This document shows positions 1-12,487 of a stretch of 64,000 bases of DNA, in pieces. The stretch covers positions 3,720,001 to 3,784,000 of the forward strand of contig OY751489.1 of NCBI GenBank assembly GCA_963565915.1, in the 5' to 3' direction. The first letter of the stretch is position 1. Each line of letters opens with the position of its first letter. The position numbers were made by a program, and so were the translations under genes. The DNA comes from Entoloma clypeatum (taxonomy: Eukaryota > Basidiomycota > Agaricomycetes > Agaricales > Entolomataceae). The notes below the pieces were generated by a model that saw nothing but the letters and a program-made list of their open reading frames with translations, ran no database searches and was not told the DNA's origin.

Positions 1-3000
1 CACTCTTGTCCACCATAATCTTATGCAGCACATCCTCTAGAGGCGACTGCCGATCCTTGAAATTTGCCGATGTACCCATAATCACCGCAACTTTGCTGAG
101 AAGTGGGCCCTTATCATTGGATGATTGTACACTTCTAGACTTTGCAGCGACGGTGAGCACCGGAGCAGTGGGGAACCAAAGCTCTTCAATGGCCTTGATT
201 GCCAAATCCCTGACAGTCTCGTCTTCATCCAACATGCGAAGTACGAGTCGGGTGGCGATATCAATGCGCCGGGTGTTATTATCAGTTATCACGTTGTAGA
301 AGGATTTGAGAAGTTTGATAACCCGCTTTCGAACGCCAAGCCCTGTATCCTGGAACGATATGCTATCAGCTTCATGGGCAGGAAAAGGCGGGACGACATA
401 CTGCAATACGATCTGCGATTCTTTGATAATAGCCACCAGCAACCTCAGGCGAGTCAATCATGTATTTGCCAATCAGTTCAACCGCAGCATCGCGGACAGC
501 GGGAGAGCTATCCAAAAGGTGACTTTCAATGGAACGTCGAACATTTGGCTAGAGAGGGTGAGATTCGCTTAATCGGTAAGACGGGAAAAACATGCAGACA
601 TACCGCAGCAAGGATCGTGGCATCGCTGGTAATAATCTGACCTAGAGCACGCAGAGCCTTGGTGCGCATGAATATCGCAGGAGCGTCCAGAGCGACAAGG
701 ATAATTGTCAGTATCGGCTGGAACGAGTTCTTCAAACTTTGGATAGTTCCAATCTCCTCTGCGAGCCGATCTATTCTTGCGACTTCTTCTTGCGACCTAG
801 TGCATGGGTCAGATCCGGAAAGAATTGCGATATTCCAAAATTACCCAATATCGAAGACATCGGCAGGGGGTTCTTTCCACACGTCCCTCAGTGCTGTTTT
901 GATTTTTTGTCCGAACGCTGCCAGCCTGGACCGGTCCCTGATGTTGAGATCTTCGTCGCCTTCAGGATCCGTAATCCACCCATTGACTTGTTTGAGAGCG
1001 ACCGCCAACTCTTGTCCCAGAGTAGCTGCAGTAAGTTCCCGAGCGCTCTGAGTCAACGTCAGCACCAATAGCCGGGGAGAAACAAGGGAGAAACGGACGT
1101 CGTAGGCTTGATCTTCCGAGGAGCGTTTGCAAAGATGAGCAGCTACATCCTTATGTGTCCGAATAAGCTTGTCAAGCTCTTTAATATCAACTGTCGATAC
1201 AATCTAAAGATGACCGTTAGCTCGTTATTTGCAGGGAGGCTCGTGTATGCTACCTCATCTAATGGTTTCAAAGCCCTAAACTTGCGTGCGGATTCATGGG
1301 CATCAGATTGGACTTTGAGTAAGCTTGATCGAATGCGAGCGGCAATCACTCCAAGGTGATCCAAGGCGATGGTCTTTATAGCATTGTTATCTGCGGCGCC
1401 TACTTTGACATCATCCAACGACGAGACCTGTCGGAAAATGAGGCGCGACGCCTTGTCTCGGTCGAATAGGTGGTACGTACCATGAATTTACAGGCGATAC
1501 CAAGAAGAAGACTCGCGGCAGGCCACTCTGGCCAGTACAGCACAGCTAACAGATCAGAGATGAGATTATCGAATATTGTGCGATATTCGGCTTCATTAGA
1601 ATTCTTGGTTGCCTTCCCCTTCCCGGACCTGCAGAGATTTGAAAAATTCAGCTGCTGACAATCAAGACCCCACAGGAAAGCCGACCTTTGTGTCAAAAAA
1701 AGTATAATAGTCTTCGCAGCTTTCAAAGCAGAATCCAAACCAGAGCCATAAAGCCGCAATTCCTACAAGGCAGGCATTAGAGAGTCCTTAAGAATTGACA
1801 GAAATAAAATATGCCGTACTTCATGGTCACCTTCGTCAAGAAATGGTTCTGACGGACCAAGATTCGCCTGACTCTCTGTCATACTTTCTTGTCTCTTCAA
1901 CGCAAACTTATTCTGGCGAGCCTTGTCAATCTTCCTCGCTTCAAGACGCACATCGTGTGCCGAGGTCTGTACTAGTTGGAGTAGAAGTGCCGATACCGTT
2001 CTGATTGATCGTCCATCCCGAAGGCTATACATGTGTCGGATGAACGTCGCAAGCAGACCCGGAATGCAAAGGTACCATACCGGAACTGCCCCGCCTTCTG
2101 TTTAGTGTCCGATAGTTTGATTAGAGAGCTCAGTATTTCCTCTATAATCCACGACCTCTGGTCCTCATGGTTTGCAAAAATCTACAAGGTCAACGGGTCA
2201 GGGACGATCCTTGTGGGGGAGGTAACAATGAAGACTCACACTGCGAATCAAAGCCAGCGCATCCAACCTCAACCCTCTCATTGCACTTTTCCCAAATGTT
2301 TTCAGCACCACATTCCCATCCGCGGTCTTTTTTCCCTTGCTAGTGCCGCCATCACCGTCACCTCCCGCACTCTCCACCACGAAAAACGGTCCGATGGCAA
2401 TGTAAACCGCCTGAATGATGATGGTGTCGCTCATTGCCACGGTCTCTGCGTTGATGAGCATATTGATTCGCGGAAGGACGGCCGACACAGCCTGGAACAT
2501 TTCACTGAGTTGGCGACGGTGTGCCTCAGCTGCGGACGACATTCGCAGAACAATATGATGCAGAAGGGGGCTGACACAAGCCGCGGTTGCCGTTGTGCCG
2601 GAGGCGAGCTCGGTGGAGGTTTCGACGAAAGGATATACAATCTTTGTGAGCTGGTTCTTGATTGTGCTGAGGCAAGCGGTAATGAGTTCCTCGGAATACA
2701 ACTACGTTACCATGAGCATGGACGGCCAGTCGATAAAAGTGATTTAGACGGCACACCTGTTTCTGTAGACGATCACTGGCCAGCAGGGCAATACAACAAT
2801 CAGCCGCTACGATGCTATCCCGCGCGATCTCCAACACTTTCGTAAGTTGCTCGCAATCAGCCTCCGTCAACTCCGTCAAACCTCCAGCGTCGGTATGCAC
2901 ATCCTCGTCCTCCTGTTGATCAGGGCTCTTGGAATGTCGCTCGTTCTTCTTCCCTCTGCCCGACTTCTTCGGGCTCTTCTTACTCGGTGAGGCGTGGACA

Positions 3001-4696
3001 CCAGTCGGACGGGCAGAAGGCGCAAACTGAAATGGATCAATGTCCTCGCCCGCCCGAACGCTCCTCTCCAGCGTCTTCAACAGCCGTGCCAAAACCTGTG
3101 TCTCCACCGCGGCCATTCGCCCTTTGGGCCGAGGAGTCGCCTGCACTCCTGTGGTGCCTTGTCTAAGCCGTTTTGTCGGTCGTGCTATGTGTCCAATGTT
3201 CTTCGTAAGCTTGCGAATCACGGTCGAGTTCAAGAGTGGACGAGAAGCGTCGGCTGTTATAGTCAGGGAAAAAAATTCCGAAGGCAGATCAGCGGGGTCG
3301 ACGTCAGCCGGGAGAGCATCTTCAGCTTCAAAAATTTCTTCCATGAGGGAAGTAAACTTTTCAAGGGGAGCTGGTGGAATTCTTTGATCAGGAGGACATG
3401 GACAACGAAAAGACATATCGTTACGCACCACGGTTATCTCTATCACCCGTGCGCCGGGAAGAGCTCTTCACGATGTCACTGCGGGTCGGACTATATGCGT
3501 CATCCTCCGCTGTGCCATATCCACCGAGATCATCCTCATCATCATCCTCAGCGACCTTCATCTTTCCGAGCCGCCTCTCAGACATCTTGGGCAGGGCCGA
3601 GCCCTTTTGGGAGGAAGAGGGGGTCAACCAGGGCTTATGTGGAACGGAAACATATGCCATATTCATAATTCTTCGCGGGGTCGGCGTCGTCTGAGAAGGC
3701 GTGACCGGTTTGGCAGGCGTTCGTGGGGTCATGTACTCGTTTGACTGTTGATGGACAGGCTTCATGTAGTGGGCGCGCTTGACTGCGGGCGACTCGAGCT
3801 CTGCATAGAGCTTTCGTTTGCGCGGGGTGATGATAGGAACGCCGGGCTGGAGCGCAAGAGGGTCTGGGCTTTCTTGAGGAGGAGGAGGCCTATGCTGCGC
3901 TTTAGGGGGTGGAGTCGCAGGTCTGCGCGACTGGGTCATGTCGCGTGACTTTTGTTCGAGGAAGCTGTCGAAGAATGCTGGGGTTTCTTCTGGCCGGAAG
4001 ACCTTTCTTGGCGACGGCGGAGGCGGGGGGCCAAGAGCATGCGCGAGAGAAGATGAGGAACTGGTGTTGATGATAGGGGGAGGTGGCGGTGTCGGATACG
4101 CGTGCGTAGGCATCGTCTGCTGAAAAAGTGACTGTGCAAATGGGTACGTCTGATAAGACGAGTGCTGCACCGGTGCCGGCATCCAGCTCACGGTATCTTG
4201 GTAGGGATATGCGCTGCGGTCGATGTCAGCTGCTTCAACAGATCCAATTCCTGTCCACGTACGAGCCTGCCTGGTTGCCCAACAGGCACACCGTCTGATC
4301 CCTCGTGCGGTGCCAATATCCGGAGTCGTGAGGAGGTGCGTGTGGTGATCCAACATATGCTATTTCCTGTGCATATTCCGTGTAGGGAGGCGGCGAATTA
4401 GTTTGAGGATATCCTCCGTAATAACTCGGTTGCAGCAACGATGGCGGCTCAGCGGTCAGGTTTAAGCTGTTCAGATGCCGTGCCACTGGAAATATCTGTT
4501 CAGTTCCCAAAGGTAGAGAAGGAATGCCCAACAGACCGTGATTTGCAGGGTTCGTGGACGCCATCGGATACCCAGCGAGCAAGCCCTGTGCATCTTGAAC
4601 AGAGTATGCAGAAGCCCTCGAATACGGCGTCTCCTCATGCAGCTGCTGGTATTCGTATTGGTGATGAGTCTGCTGCCAACCTGTATGGCGGTCCAT
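1..4696 (-). CDS. SCC2: Cohesin loader subunit SCC2/NIPBL/Mis4 (3' end outside window)
   Basis: Large HEAT-repeat protein that, with SCC4/MAU2, loads the cohesin ring on chromosomes in the nucleus. The minus strand shows a Pro/Gln/Ser-rich disordered N-terminus (about 3420-4696), then a conserved segment with [12 protein letters not shown], a run ending [12 protein letters not shown] (about 2760-2830), [14 protein letters not shown] (about 2640), [19 protein letters not shown] (about 2110-2165), [17 protein letters not shown] followed by [13 protein letters not shown] (about 1490-1610), [14 protein letters not shown] (about 1340), and the hallmark [18 protein letters not shown] plus [20 protein letters not shown] (about 200-345). 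These blocks lie in different frames, so many short introns interrupt the gene; I did not fix every boundary. The first plausible ATG is at 4696; the open frame upstream of it begins only at TTG. The C-terminal HEAT repeats run off the left edge. Identity is firm; the exact N-terminus is less certain. Confidence 0.9.
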
Positions 4697-5377
4697 CGCG
4701 TGCCGCCTCGTGCTCAACGTCAGCGACGTTGAGCAATACCTGCAACTTGACTGATGAGATTATGTAATTCACCATAATTGGATGTTTGTCAGTGTCTACA
4801 CGCTCAGAGGCACCTTTTCACCTTTCTACATTCCCAATTAGACGTGCCTCTTGCCCGAGGACCAAAAGTGCGTCTGACGCTGTTTTATGACGAACAATTT
4901 AACTATGTATTACATCTTTGGGCACGAATCGAGTCCGTGAACGCGTCAATACATCCCGAAAATAGCTCAAGACAGAAGCCCAGAAAACCTCTCTAACCAG
5001 TCGCGATAATGCATATGGTAAAACTCCTTTCACAAAATGGACTAGTCATATGGGCCGCGGCCGAGTCCATGGCTTCAATAAGAGAACTGATCAGGATGCA
5101 CTGTAACGATGCACAACGAAAGAGCTTATGGATGATGAACGAGCTCTGGCGGGCATTACCAGGCTTCCTGGTTAGAGCATGATATTTGACTTGATCTGCA
5201 TCGTACTTTTGTCCACTGCAGTGTTTTAGCAATAAAGTGATCACTTCTGTAAAGTGTATCAAGTTAAACCCAAACGATATAGGGATCTCCTTGCGCATGG
5301 CAGAAAGCTACATAACAGGATGTTTGGCATCACCATGATTTCGCCTGCAACTCTGACTGGCAACTTGCACACCCACT
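4697..5377. promoter_or_regulatory. Divergent intergenic region between SCC2 and BTB gene 1
   Basis: 681 bp with no credible coding sequence. SCC2 starts to the left on the minus strand and a BTB gene starts to the right on the plus strand, so the stretch must hold both promoters. I saw no clear TATA box, and it lacks the 18-bp element found upstream of the other BTB cluster. Confidence 0.5.
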
Positions 5378-6490
5378 ATGACAACGCGCGCATCAAAACG
5401 ACAAAGAGTCGAATCAAACCCCTCCGAGAACCTCAACTCGAAGCGGGACGCAGAAATCTGGCACGGCGATGGTAACATCATCATCCAAGCTCACCTTGTC
5501 CAATTCCGCGTCCATCGCAGTATCCTAGCAGCCCAGTCGACGGTGTTCGCAGACATGTTCACCGTTCCTCAGCCTTCAGAACAAGAGACTTCCGAGGATT
5601 GTCCTGTAGTCCATGTTTCCGATTCTCCCAAAGATGTAGCGAATTTATTACATGCTATCTATGATGGCAGGTAAGCTCGGCGGGTCTTTTGTGCAATGCA
5701 CATTTTGACATCACTAACCGCCATTCAGCTTCTTCTTCGGGCGTGAGTCGCCACTCATCTCGCTGATTGCGTCAATCCTGCGTATGTCCCGGAAATATGA
5801 TTGCACTCGACTCAAGCAGGAAGGCCTCAGACGCCTCAAGTACGCATTCCCGACCACTTTGGATGGCTGGGATAAGCTCAACGACGACGATCTCCGAATC
5901 CTTCACGAAGATACACTCCCCATCGATGCCGTTAACCTCGCGCACGAATTGGGCATCCACTCGATTCTACCAGCCGCTTATCACAAATGCAACATCGCTT
6001 TCACAGTCGTACGTTCATTATTTGAATTTCACCACGGCTGGGCCTAATACATGATCAGGAAGAGATACTGAGCGGCGTCGAACGAAGCGATGGCACCCTG
6101 GCGCAATTAATTCCCGAAGCGCAAAAGAACTGTCTAGTCGGTCGCGAAGAATTCCGTGACCGGATGCCTGAGACCACTTTTGCGTGGGCTGGCCCTGAAG
6201 ACTCTGACAATCGTTATAAAAGTTGCACCTCTGATGATTTCCAGTGTACAAAAATCCGGTTTTCGGTCTTGGCGAGCTTTGCATACTCATTGCCACATCA
6301 CCACTATGGACTATCACGATGGGACCAATGGCTTCAAGTTGATGGGGTGTTAAAATTGATCTCGCTGCAATGTCATAATTGTACGCTGAAGGCGATAGAA
6401 CTCATGGCAAAGGGGCGAAAGGATTGTTGGCAGGAATTACCGTCGCTCTACAAGATTGTTGATTGGGATGATCTCGAGGATGAGATTTAA
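5378..6490 (+). CDS. BTB/POZ domain protein, copy 1
   Basis: Three exons: 5378-5670, 5729-6008 and 6059-6490; both introns (58 and 50 bp) have GT..AG ends and keep frame. Exon 1 encodes a short basic N-terminus (RASKRQRVE, possible nuclear signal) and the BTB fold (DGNIIIQAHLVQFRVHRSIL, then STVFADMF, then VVHVSDSPKDVANLLHAIYD). Exon 2 gives the helical second half (LRMSRKYDCTRLKQEGLRRL). Exon 3 is the family-specific C-terminal region with paired Cys (CHNCT) and a Trp/Leu-rich tail. BTB domains mediate dimerisation; in Agaricomycetes this family is expanded and its partners are unknown. It faces away from the minus-strand BTB cluster at 14-20 kb, with the same exon layout but a more divergent sequence. 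Convergent with the MFS gene; 135 bp separate their stops. Confidence 0.88.
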
Positions 6491-6625
6491 CCAGATGAGA
6501 TATCATTTCACGTCGTATTTCTATGATTCGAACGAAGAGCGGTGGCGTTCGTAAGTGACAAGTTTTGTACATCTAATACCATGTCTCCTATCATCCTTTT
6601 TATTCGCAGGAATACCCTTCCGCAT

Positions 6626-8885
6626 TCATACCTCGCGATCCTCAGCCTGTTTGCGCCACCGCTCGCCCTGGCAGCTGACAACAAGGAGGAGGCAAGCACT
6701 TATAAACGTCAGCCCCGCCCATATGGTGTACGTCCACCCTGAAAGACAAATATATCATTAAACAAGGCAGGGGGAGAGGGGATGTGACACGGTTTACCAT
6801 CACCCAGGCCGTCCTGGGGAAAGTCAGCGACCCGTTACCCAATCACATCAGGCATATTTACCTGGAGAGGCACCGCAATTTCCGTCCCGATGAAAGCCGA
6901 AAGTCCACGCGCAGCGCTGTTCATCGCAAAAGCGCTCGATGACCTCCCTAAATTAGCATCCGCAATGTACCCAAGTGTGCTTGCATATGTCCAACTATCG
7001 CCATTTGGAAAGGAAAAAAAAGAGGAATCAGCCGTCTTTTCAGTGTGGAGATTCCGAGTCCATCGAGAACACGTACATAACAAAGAACCCACAGAGGAAC
7101 AACATGATACAGATGGCCGCGACATGCACATGTCGTTCACAAACCCAACCAAAACCAAGCGAGCACGGCGGAATCATGAAAATGCTGTAGATAGCTGCTT
7201 TAAGACGCATCTAGGACGGACTTTCAAGGTGAGAAGTCTATATAGAAGTCACAAAAACCATGACCTCTGGATAACTGACATGGCCATTGGCGGCGGTGAG
7301 TCGTGCAAACGTGTGGTCTGACCACCAGCCTCCTAACAAGCTACCAGCAATACAACCTGTACACAGTCGGATTCAGATTAGGTGCAAGCGTAAAGCGAAA
7401 AGTATGAATGCCTTTACCGACACCATACACCAATGAAACGAGCCCAATGTCCAGAGGGCTGTAGTGATACTTGGAGCTGAGCGTCCGAGCAAGAGTGTAG
7501 AGCAAGAGATAGTTGAACCCAAACAATAGTCCTGGAAGGACGTGTAAAAATGCCCCTGCAGTGTGGCTTTTAAAGGGCCCTTACCAGAGGCAGTCCACAT
7601 CGCGACATTATTCCATCGTCGGACAACAAATACGAGGGGTTTGAATGGATTTACATCTTTGAGCGAAAGTTCAATATCAGGAAGGACCAGCGTCGACGAG
7701 GGCAGGACATCTTGCATTTCGACGTCGATGATATCCGTCCCCGAATTTTTTCGACTCGTAGCAAGGCTCTCCACAAACGACGACCGCACGCTCGAACTCC
7801 GAAGCCTTTGCTTGACAACGCTCTGGTACGTCAGACTTCGCTCTCTGCGGAACGTGTCCTTGAAGAAAAAGGCGAAGCCCACGGAGAGCGCGCCAGATAG
7901 GATCGCCATGAACCAGAAGATAGCGCGCCAGCCGAATCCGACAGTCATAGCACCACCTAATATTGGACCGACGGCCTGCACTCCACGACTACGTTATGGA
8001 ACGGATACAGTAGTAGAGTATCGGAAAGACACACTGATCCGAAAAGCGGCGCAATATAGTACATTCCCATCTGAACTAAATATAAGCGAGGGTCATGCTT
8101 CTGAAAGAAACTAATCTTCACCTTTCTGCCTCTCTCCATAGGATCAAAGATGTCGGCCAAAGTCGCAGCCCCTATTGACATGACCGCGCTTAACCTGTCG
8201 AGGATCCGTAAAATGAAGATTTGTAAACTAGAAATATGGTTACCGACCCAGCTGCCTGAAGAGCACGAGATCCGATGACACTGGCGCGAACCTCTGAGAA
8301 AATCAATTGATAAATGAACAAGGAGACTTACAGTTGAATAGTCTCGCTTGTAGCGGACACAATCGATCCAACCATGCATAGCGCGAGGGAAAATGCATAA
8401 ACTTTCTGAGAGAGAAAGTGCATGACCAAGGTTACTCGGGCATGAATGAAACGAAAGACATGCAAACCTTTCGACCCTTCACCTCGCTGATGGACGTCCA
8501 TATTAAAGGTACGAAGCCCTGTACGATGATAAACACAGCTAGGCTCAGACTGAACTGGTCGCTCGTCGCTGAGAGATCCCGTTCCATCTGGTCGACCGCC
8601 GCTACAACGCAATTCAAACCACACTCCGAGTCGAAAGTCATGATACCATACTCACGGCTTTGTATGCTATTACCAAAACCTGCGATCATGGAAGCTGAAC
8701 TTATCAATGCTAGAACAAAATGCTAGGAATGCCATTCAAAACACAACAAAATTATAGAAATGCAAGTCAAAAACCTTTCGAGCAGTTGACCACATCCTCG
8801 GGTCATTCTTCACTGGCATATGTTCGATGTCGACCGGTATAGGAGGCTTGAGGTTCGTTGATTCTGTGGCCTGCGTGCGCTCCAT
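6626..8885 (-). CDS. MFS transporter, DHA1 (drug:H+ antiporter) type
   Basis: Multi-exon membrane transporter predicted to export small molecules or drugs by proton antiport at the plasma membrane. The start at 8885 gives a cytosolic leader (MERTQATESTNL, then DPRMWSTARK); an intron at 8723-8774 joins in frame to HFVLALISSASMIAGFGNS. Then come MERDLSATSDQFSLSLAVFI with FVPLIWTSISEVKGRK (the DHA1 loop 2-3 signature, about 8450-8570), the TM5/6 block GPILGGAMTVGFGWRAIFWF followed by FKDTFRRERSL (about 7840-7975), a long hydrophilic central loop, FGFNYLLLYTLARTLSSKYH with SPLDIGLVSLVYGVG (about 7400-7525), and IADANLGRSSSAFAMNSAAR near 6950. The last exon follows an intron ending near 6747 and finishes GERWRKQAEDREV at 6626. 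Alternative substrates cannot be excluded; family assignment is firm. Confidence 0.85.
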
Positions 8886-9366
8886 GGGTGGGGTAATTAG
8901 TCGTTAAAAAAGAGAAGATTGCGAAGAAGATTGAGAATGCTGGGATGCAGCGGCAGGGCCGAATGTTGGCTGAACTTTCAACAGCGATCCCAAAATAAAG
9001 TATGAACTCATATAAATAACGGTGGGTACGCATGCACCCCAAAGCCGACATCCCTGGCGAAGATCAAGAAAAAAAACAATCGGAGCTCGCAATCCGATAA
9101 TACAAACATTACTTTTGGGGTTTCGTCGCAACATGGGAGTTCGTTTTCAAGGATAAGGGCTTGGCGTGTCACCTTCAGTAAACCATGTTAAGCAACGGGA
9201 CACAAATGTTACGTGCCGCTCGACCTCTACTATCTAAATGTGTGCGATTGGTTTCCGCTTTTGAGCTCACTGTGAGCCTTGGGAGGAGCAGGGAAGTCGC
9301 CGTAAAAGTTGCCACCTGGACGAGTGTCAACATATCAGCAAACGAAGTAAGTAAGATGAATTCGCG
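8886..9366. promoter_or_regulatory. Gene-free stretch: MFS promoter and RRP6 3' region
   Basis: 481 bp between the MFS start and the RRP6 stop, both on the minus strand. Small open frames here lack homology that I recognise and appear to be chance. It should contain the MFS promoter and the RRP6 3' untranslated region; no distinct motif was recognised. Confidence 0.4.
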
Positions 9367-12350
9367 CTAGAGGATACCTTGCTTTTGCTTCTTCTGTCTC
9401 TTCAATTTCTTTGTATCCTCAAGGCTCGGATTGTTATCAAGTATGTTCGGCACGTCGGCAAAATCAAAAGGCTTTTCCAGATTGTTCCCCAGATTTTCCG
9501 CCCGTTGGTTGTTTGCCTGAACGCCATCGGCCGACGAATGCGACGCTCCAGGCGCGGGCCCACCCTGTATGGACTTGGCACTTCGTTTACGTTTCTTTTG
9601 CCTTGCTTGACCAACGACAACAATTGAGTCCTCCACAGTTTGTGCCGGTTTGCGCCCCGAGGCCGGAACAAAAGGGATTTCCACTTGCATGCCTAACATT
9701 TCTGGTTCTTTCTCGTTGGTCTCGCCTGTGGCAGGTTCGTTGGGTGATTTCTCAATTTCTTGAATGATCTAAAAACAGGTATGAGGAAGGATTGCGAAGG
9801 TGATGTGAGTACATCCTGCCCACCTTCGGGGCCGATGGGGCGATAACTAGTTTGCTGTTGATCCGCGCAACCACCTCCTGGAAATGCGGATCATGCCGGC
9901 GGTATAGATTTAAACCCTATGTCCGTGATTGCAGCGGGGGAGAACGGAGAAGGATTTATGGGGTTGACGTACCATGTTTCCAAACAGAAAGCTATTCGCC
10001 GCAGAAAAAGCGGCATGCCCTTGACTTTGCTGGAGAGTTTCGCCAAAAAGCGAGGATGTTGACACTGCTACATGCACGCTACTCGACCTTGATGCTACCC
10101 GGAAAATATGCAGAATGGAAGGTGAGGGAGGTTCAGCAATATCGACTCGTACTAACCATGAGCCCACAGCGTTGAAGGCTCACTCTGCGGAGTTCGTCCT
10201 GATGCTTCGGAATGCTCCACTGTATCGACGTATATTGAATTCTCTTCCTCCGACGCAGGAGTCGGGACGCTGGAAGTACTTGATAGTTGGATTTTGACAC
10301 AATCCCTAATAGTGTCCAAAAGCTCCTTGACCCTTCTCCGTATGACAGGCGGAACAGGGTGGAATGTCCGTAGTAGAGCCGCCATATCAGCTGGAGGTTG
10401 TTCTGCCAATTGGAAGAGAAAATGATTCGGCAGCACATATCTTGGTAACAGTGAATTGCGATTCATTGCATAAGACTTTGCAGGTCTCACCTGATACTCT
10501 CGTCCTCCTCGCGCGCCACCGCATCCCTCCATTTATGCACCACCCGGTACACTGCCCGCTGCAAAGCGCCAACGCCAACGCCTGGCCCACCAGCGAGTAA
10601 AGCACCCTTGTTCCATTTCCGAGCTAGTGCCTCCCAGCCATTGCTCCCAGTGCCCCCGTGAGCATCATAAACCTCCTTTTCATAAGTCTTAAGAGAGGTC
10701 TCTTCTGAACGAGCGAGGACCTGCTTTAGCAAAGCAGAGGCCGGGGACGAATTAGATGATGAACCGGATGGGGATCCAGATCTTGAACCAGATTGGGATC
10801 GGCCGCGGTCGAGAAGGGCATTGCGGAGGTTATCATAGATGTATAACAGAAAATGGGTATCCGAGCGTGCGTACTCCAGCATGTCTTTGGGTAGAGGGCT
10901 GATTAAAGGTCAGTATAAACGCTAAGGTACAATAGAATCAAACATACCGAATTCGCCAATCCGCTAGCTGGTAACGTTTGTCAGGGGTGAAATCACAGTA
11001 CATTTCGAGTAGGTTGGCGAGACCGTGACGTGGAAAGTCTGTGAAGTCAAGTTCATCAACGGACAAAATGACTAAACACGAAGAAAGATGCACCTAGTGC
11101 CTTTGACGCATGGTATGTATCGAAGAGGTTGACGACATAAAGGTTAAAGTCCTGCTGCAGCCATACAATGTCGCTATCTGCTCCATGGAAGACCTGCACA
11201 GCTAAACATAAGCTTCCAATGTATAGGTACCAGGTCGATGCCGCTTTTTCACCTTGACAATTTTCGGACCTGCGAAAATTTCGTTCAATTCTGTGAGTTC
11301 TTCTCTCAGCGCGAGAGCGTCGACAACCCAATCCTCCTCGCGTGTGCTGATCTGCATCAAACATACAAAGCCTGCATACGAGCGATAGCTGTGATGTTCG
11401 AGGTCAACGGCGACCTCGGATACCTGACGAAGTTTAGCCAACATGGCTTCGAGCAATTGGGGAGTGGAGACCCAGGTGAAGGGAGTATCAACAATTGGCG
11501 CGGGTTGAGAAGGGGCTGCAATTTGAAACATCCGCTCTGGGTAGCATATATGGGTTATTTCGTAGCGGTAGGGGTGGGTTGATCTGTAAGCCATATTAAA
11601 AGCTTGTATTCATTATCATGAGATACATACATCAATACAGAGCTCGTAGGGTCAGCCCCAACATCACGATAATCGTATCCCAGCGGTACTTGTGCGTTGT
11701 ATTTATGCGACAAGGTAGGGTACCACGGAGAGTCGGTATTGTCTACCTTGCGCTTAAACGACACTTGTGGTTTTTGAAGATGAGAGGCATGTTGAATGAC
11801 ATGATCTGCGGGACCGCGCTTAACAACCTGGTGTGTTCAATACACGACTACACGACCAAAAGCCAAATTGCACAGACCTTCGGCTGTGCTTGCTTGGGGG
11901 GATTGACAGCGATTGCAGGTGCCGTTGCAACACCAAGGTATTCATCCAAACATATATCCTAATGACTATGACTGGAGGCAAATAGGGCAGCTGAGAAGTA
12001 CTCACCGTTCGTTCAAGGAGCTGATCCATGGAATCCACCACAAGAGAATGGAAATGGTCCACAAGATCATCCTGGTTCTCCAACTTTCCTTTCCCTTTGA
12101 CGCTACGAGATGATTGCGAGGTATCTGCGGTAGCAGTTAATGAGAGCAGTTTGTTCGTGAGGGAGAGCACTCTTGATGAGAATTCGTCCAGGTCGCCCGC
12201 GAAAGTCGAGTCGATAGATCGGTGAAATGCAACATCGCTTGGTAACGCCAGAGCGTTTCTTGTAGTCTTCAGAGCATGTATCTGGAGGCTTGAATTGAAT
12301 TCATCGAAATTTCCTGGCGATATCGTGCTGGAAGACGCCTCGTTGTCCAT
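9367..12350 (-). CDS. RRP6: Nuclear exosome 3'-5' exoribonuclease RRP6/EXOSC10
   Basis: Catalytic nuclear exosome subunit for rRNA, snoRNA and aberrant RNA processing. Start ATG at 12350 ([18 protein letters not shown]). The N-terminal PMC2NT-like helical region lies at about 11950-12350 ([19 protein letters not shown]). The DEDD-Y nuclease follows: exo [16 protein letters not shown] at about 11385-11410, exo [18 protein letters not shown] at about 11155-11200, exo [20 protein letters not shown] at about 10835-10882 with Tyr and Asp present. The HRDC-like region is at about 10370-10560 ([19 protein letters not shown]). The C-terminus is Lys/Arg-rich ([20 protein letters not shown]), fitting nuclear import and RNA contact; stop at 9367. 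Several introns; one around 11202 separates exo I from exo II. All four acidic residues and the Tyr are visible, so it should be active. Confidence 0.93.
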
Positions 12351-12487
12351 TTGTAGGCCCGCTCAGCGTTCCGAACGGTGTTGGGGAAAGGAAAAATAGC
12401 AGCACGTGACATGATTGGGTTTGTCGCGACGATCGCGCTTCGTTTTTACAAATGTCTCGGTATGTCAGCCCCTAAGTTTTATCCAGA
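12351..12487. promoter_or_regulatory. 137-bp bidirectional promoter with E-box
   Basis: RRP6 starts leftwards at 12350 and the kinase-like gene rightwards at 12488. The gap holds a CACGTGAC E-box at 12403-12410 and, a few bases on, ATTGG (inverted CCAAT) at about 12414. Spacing fits a shared divergent promoter; function is inferred. Confidence 0.45.

Noticed and set aside
2526..3446. Separate 306-aa gene on the minus strand
   Set aside because: It is an internal exon region of SCC2 ([12 protein letters not shown] block), not an independent gene.
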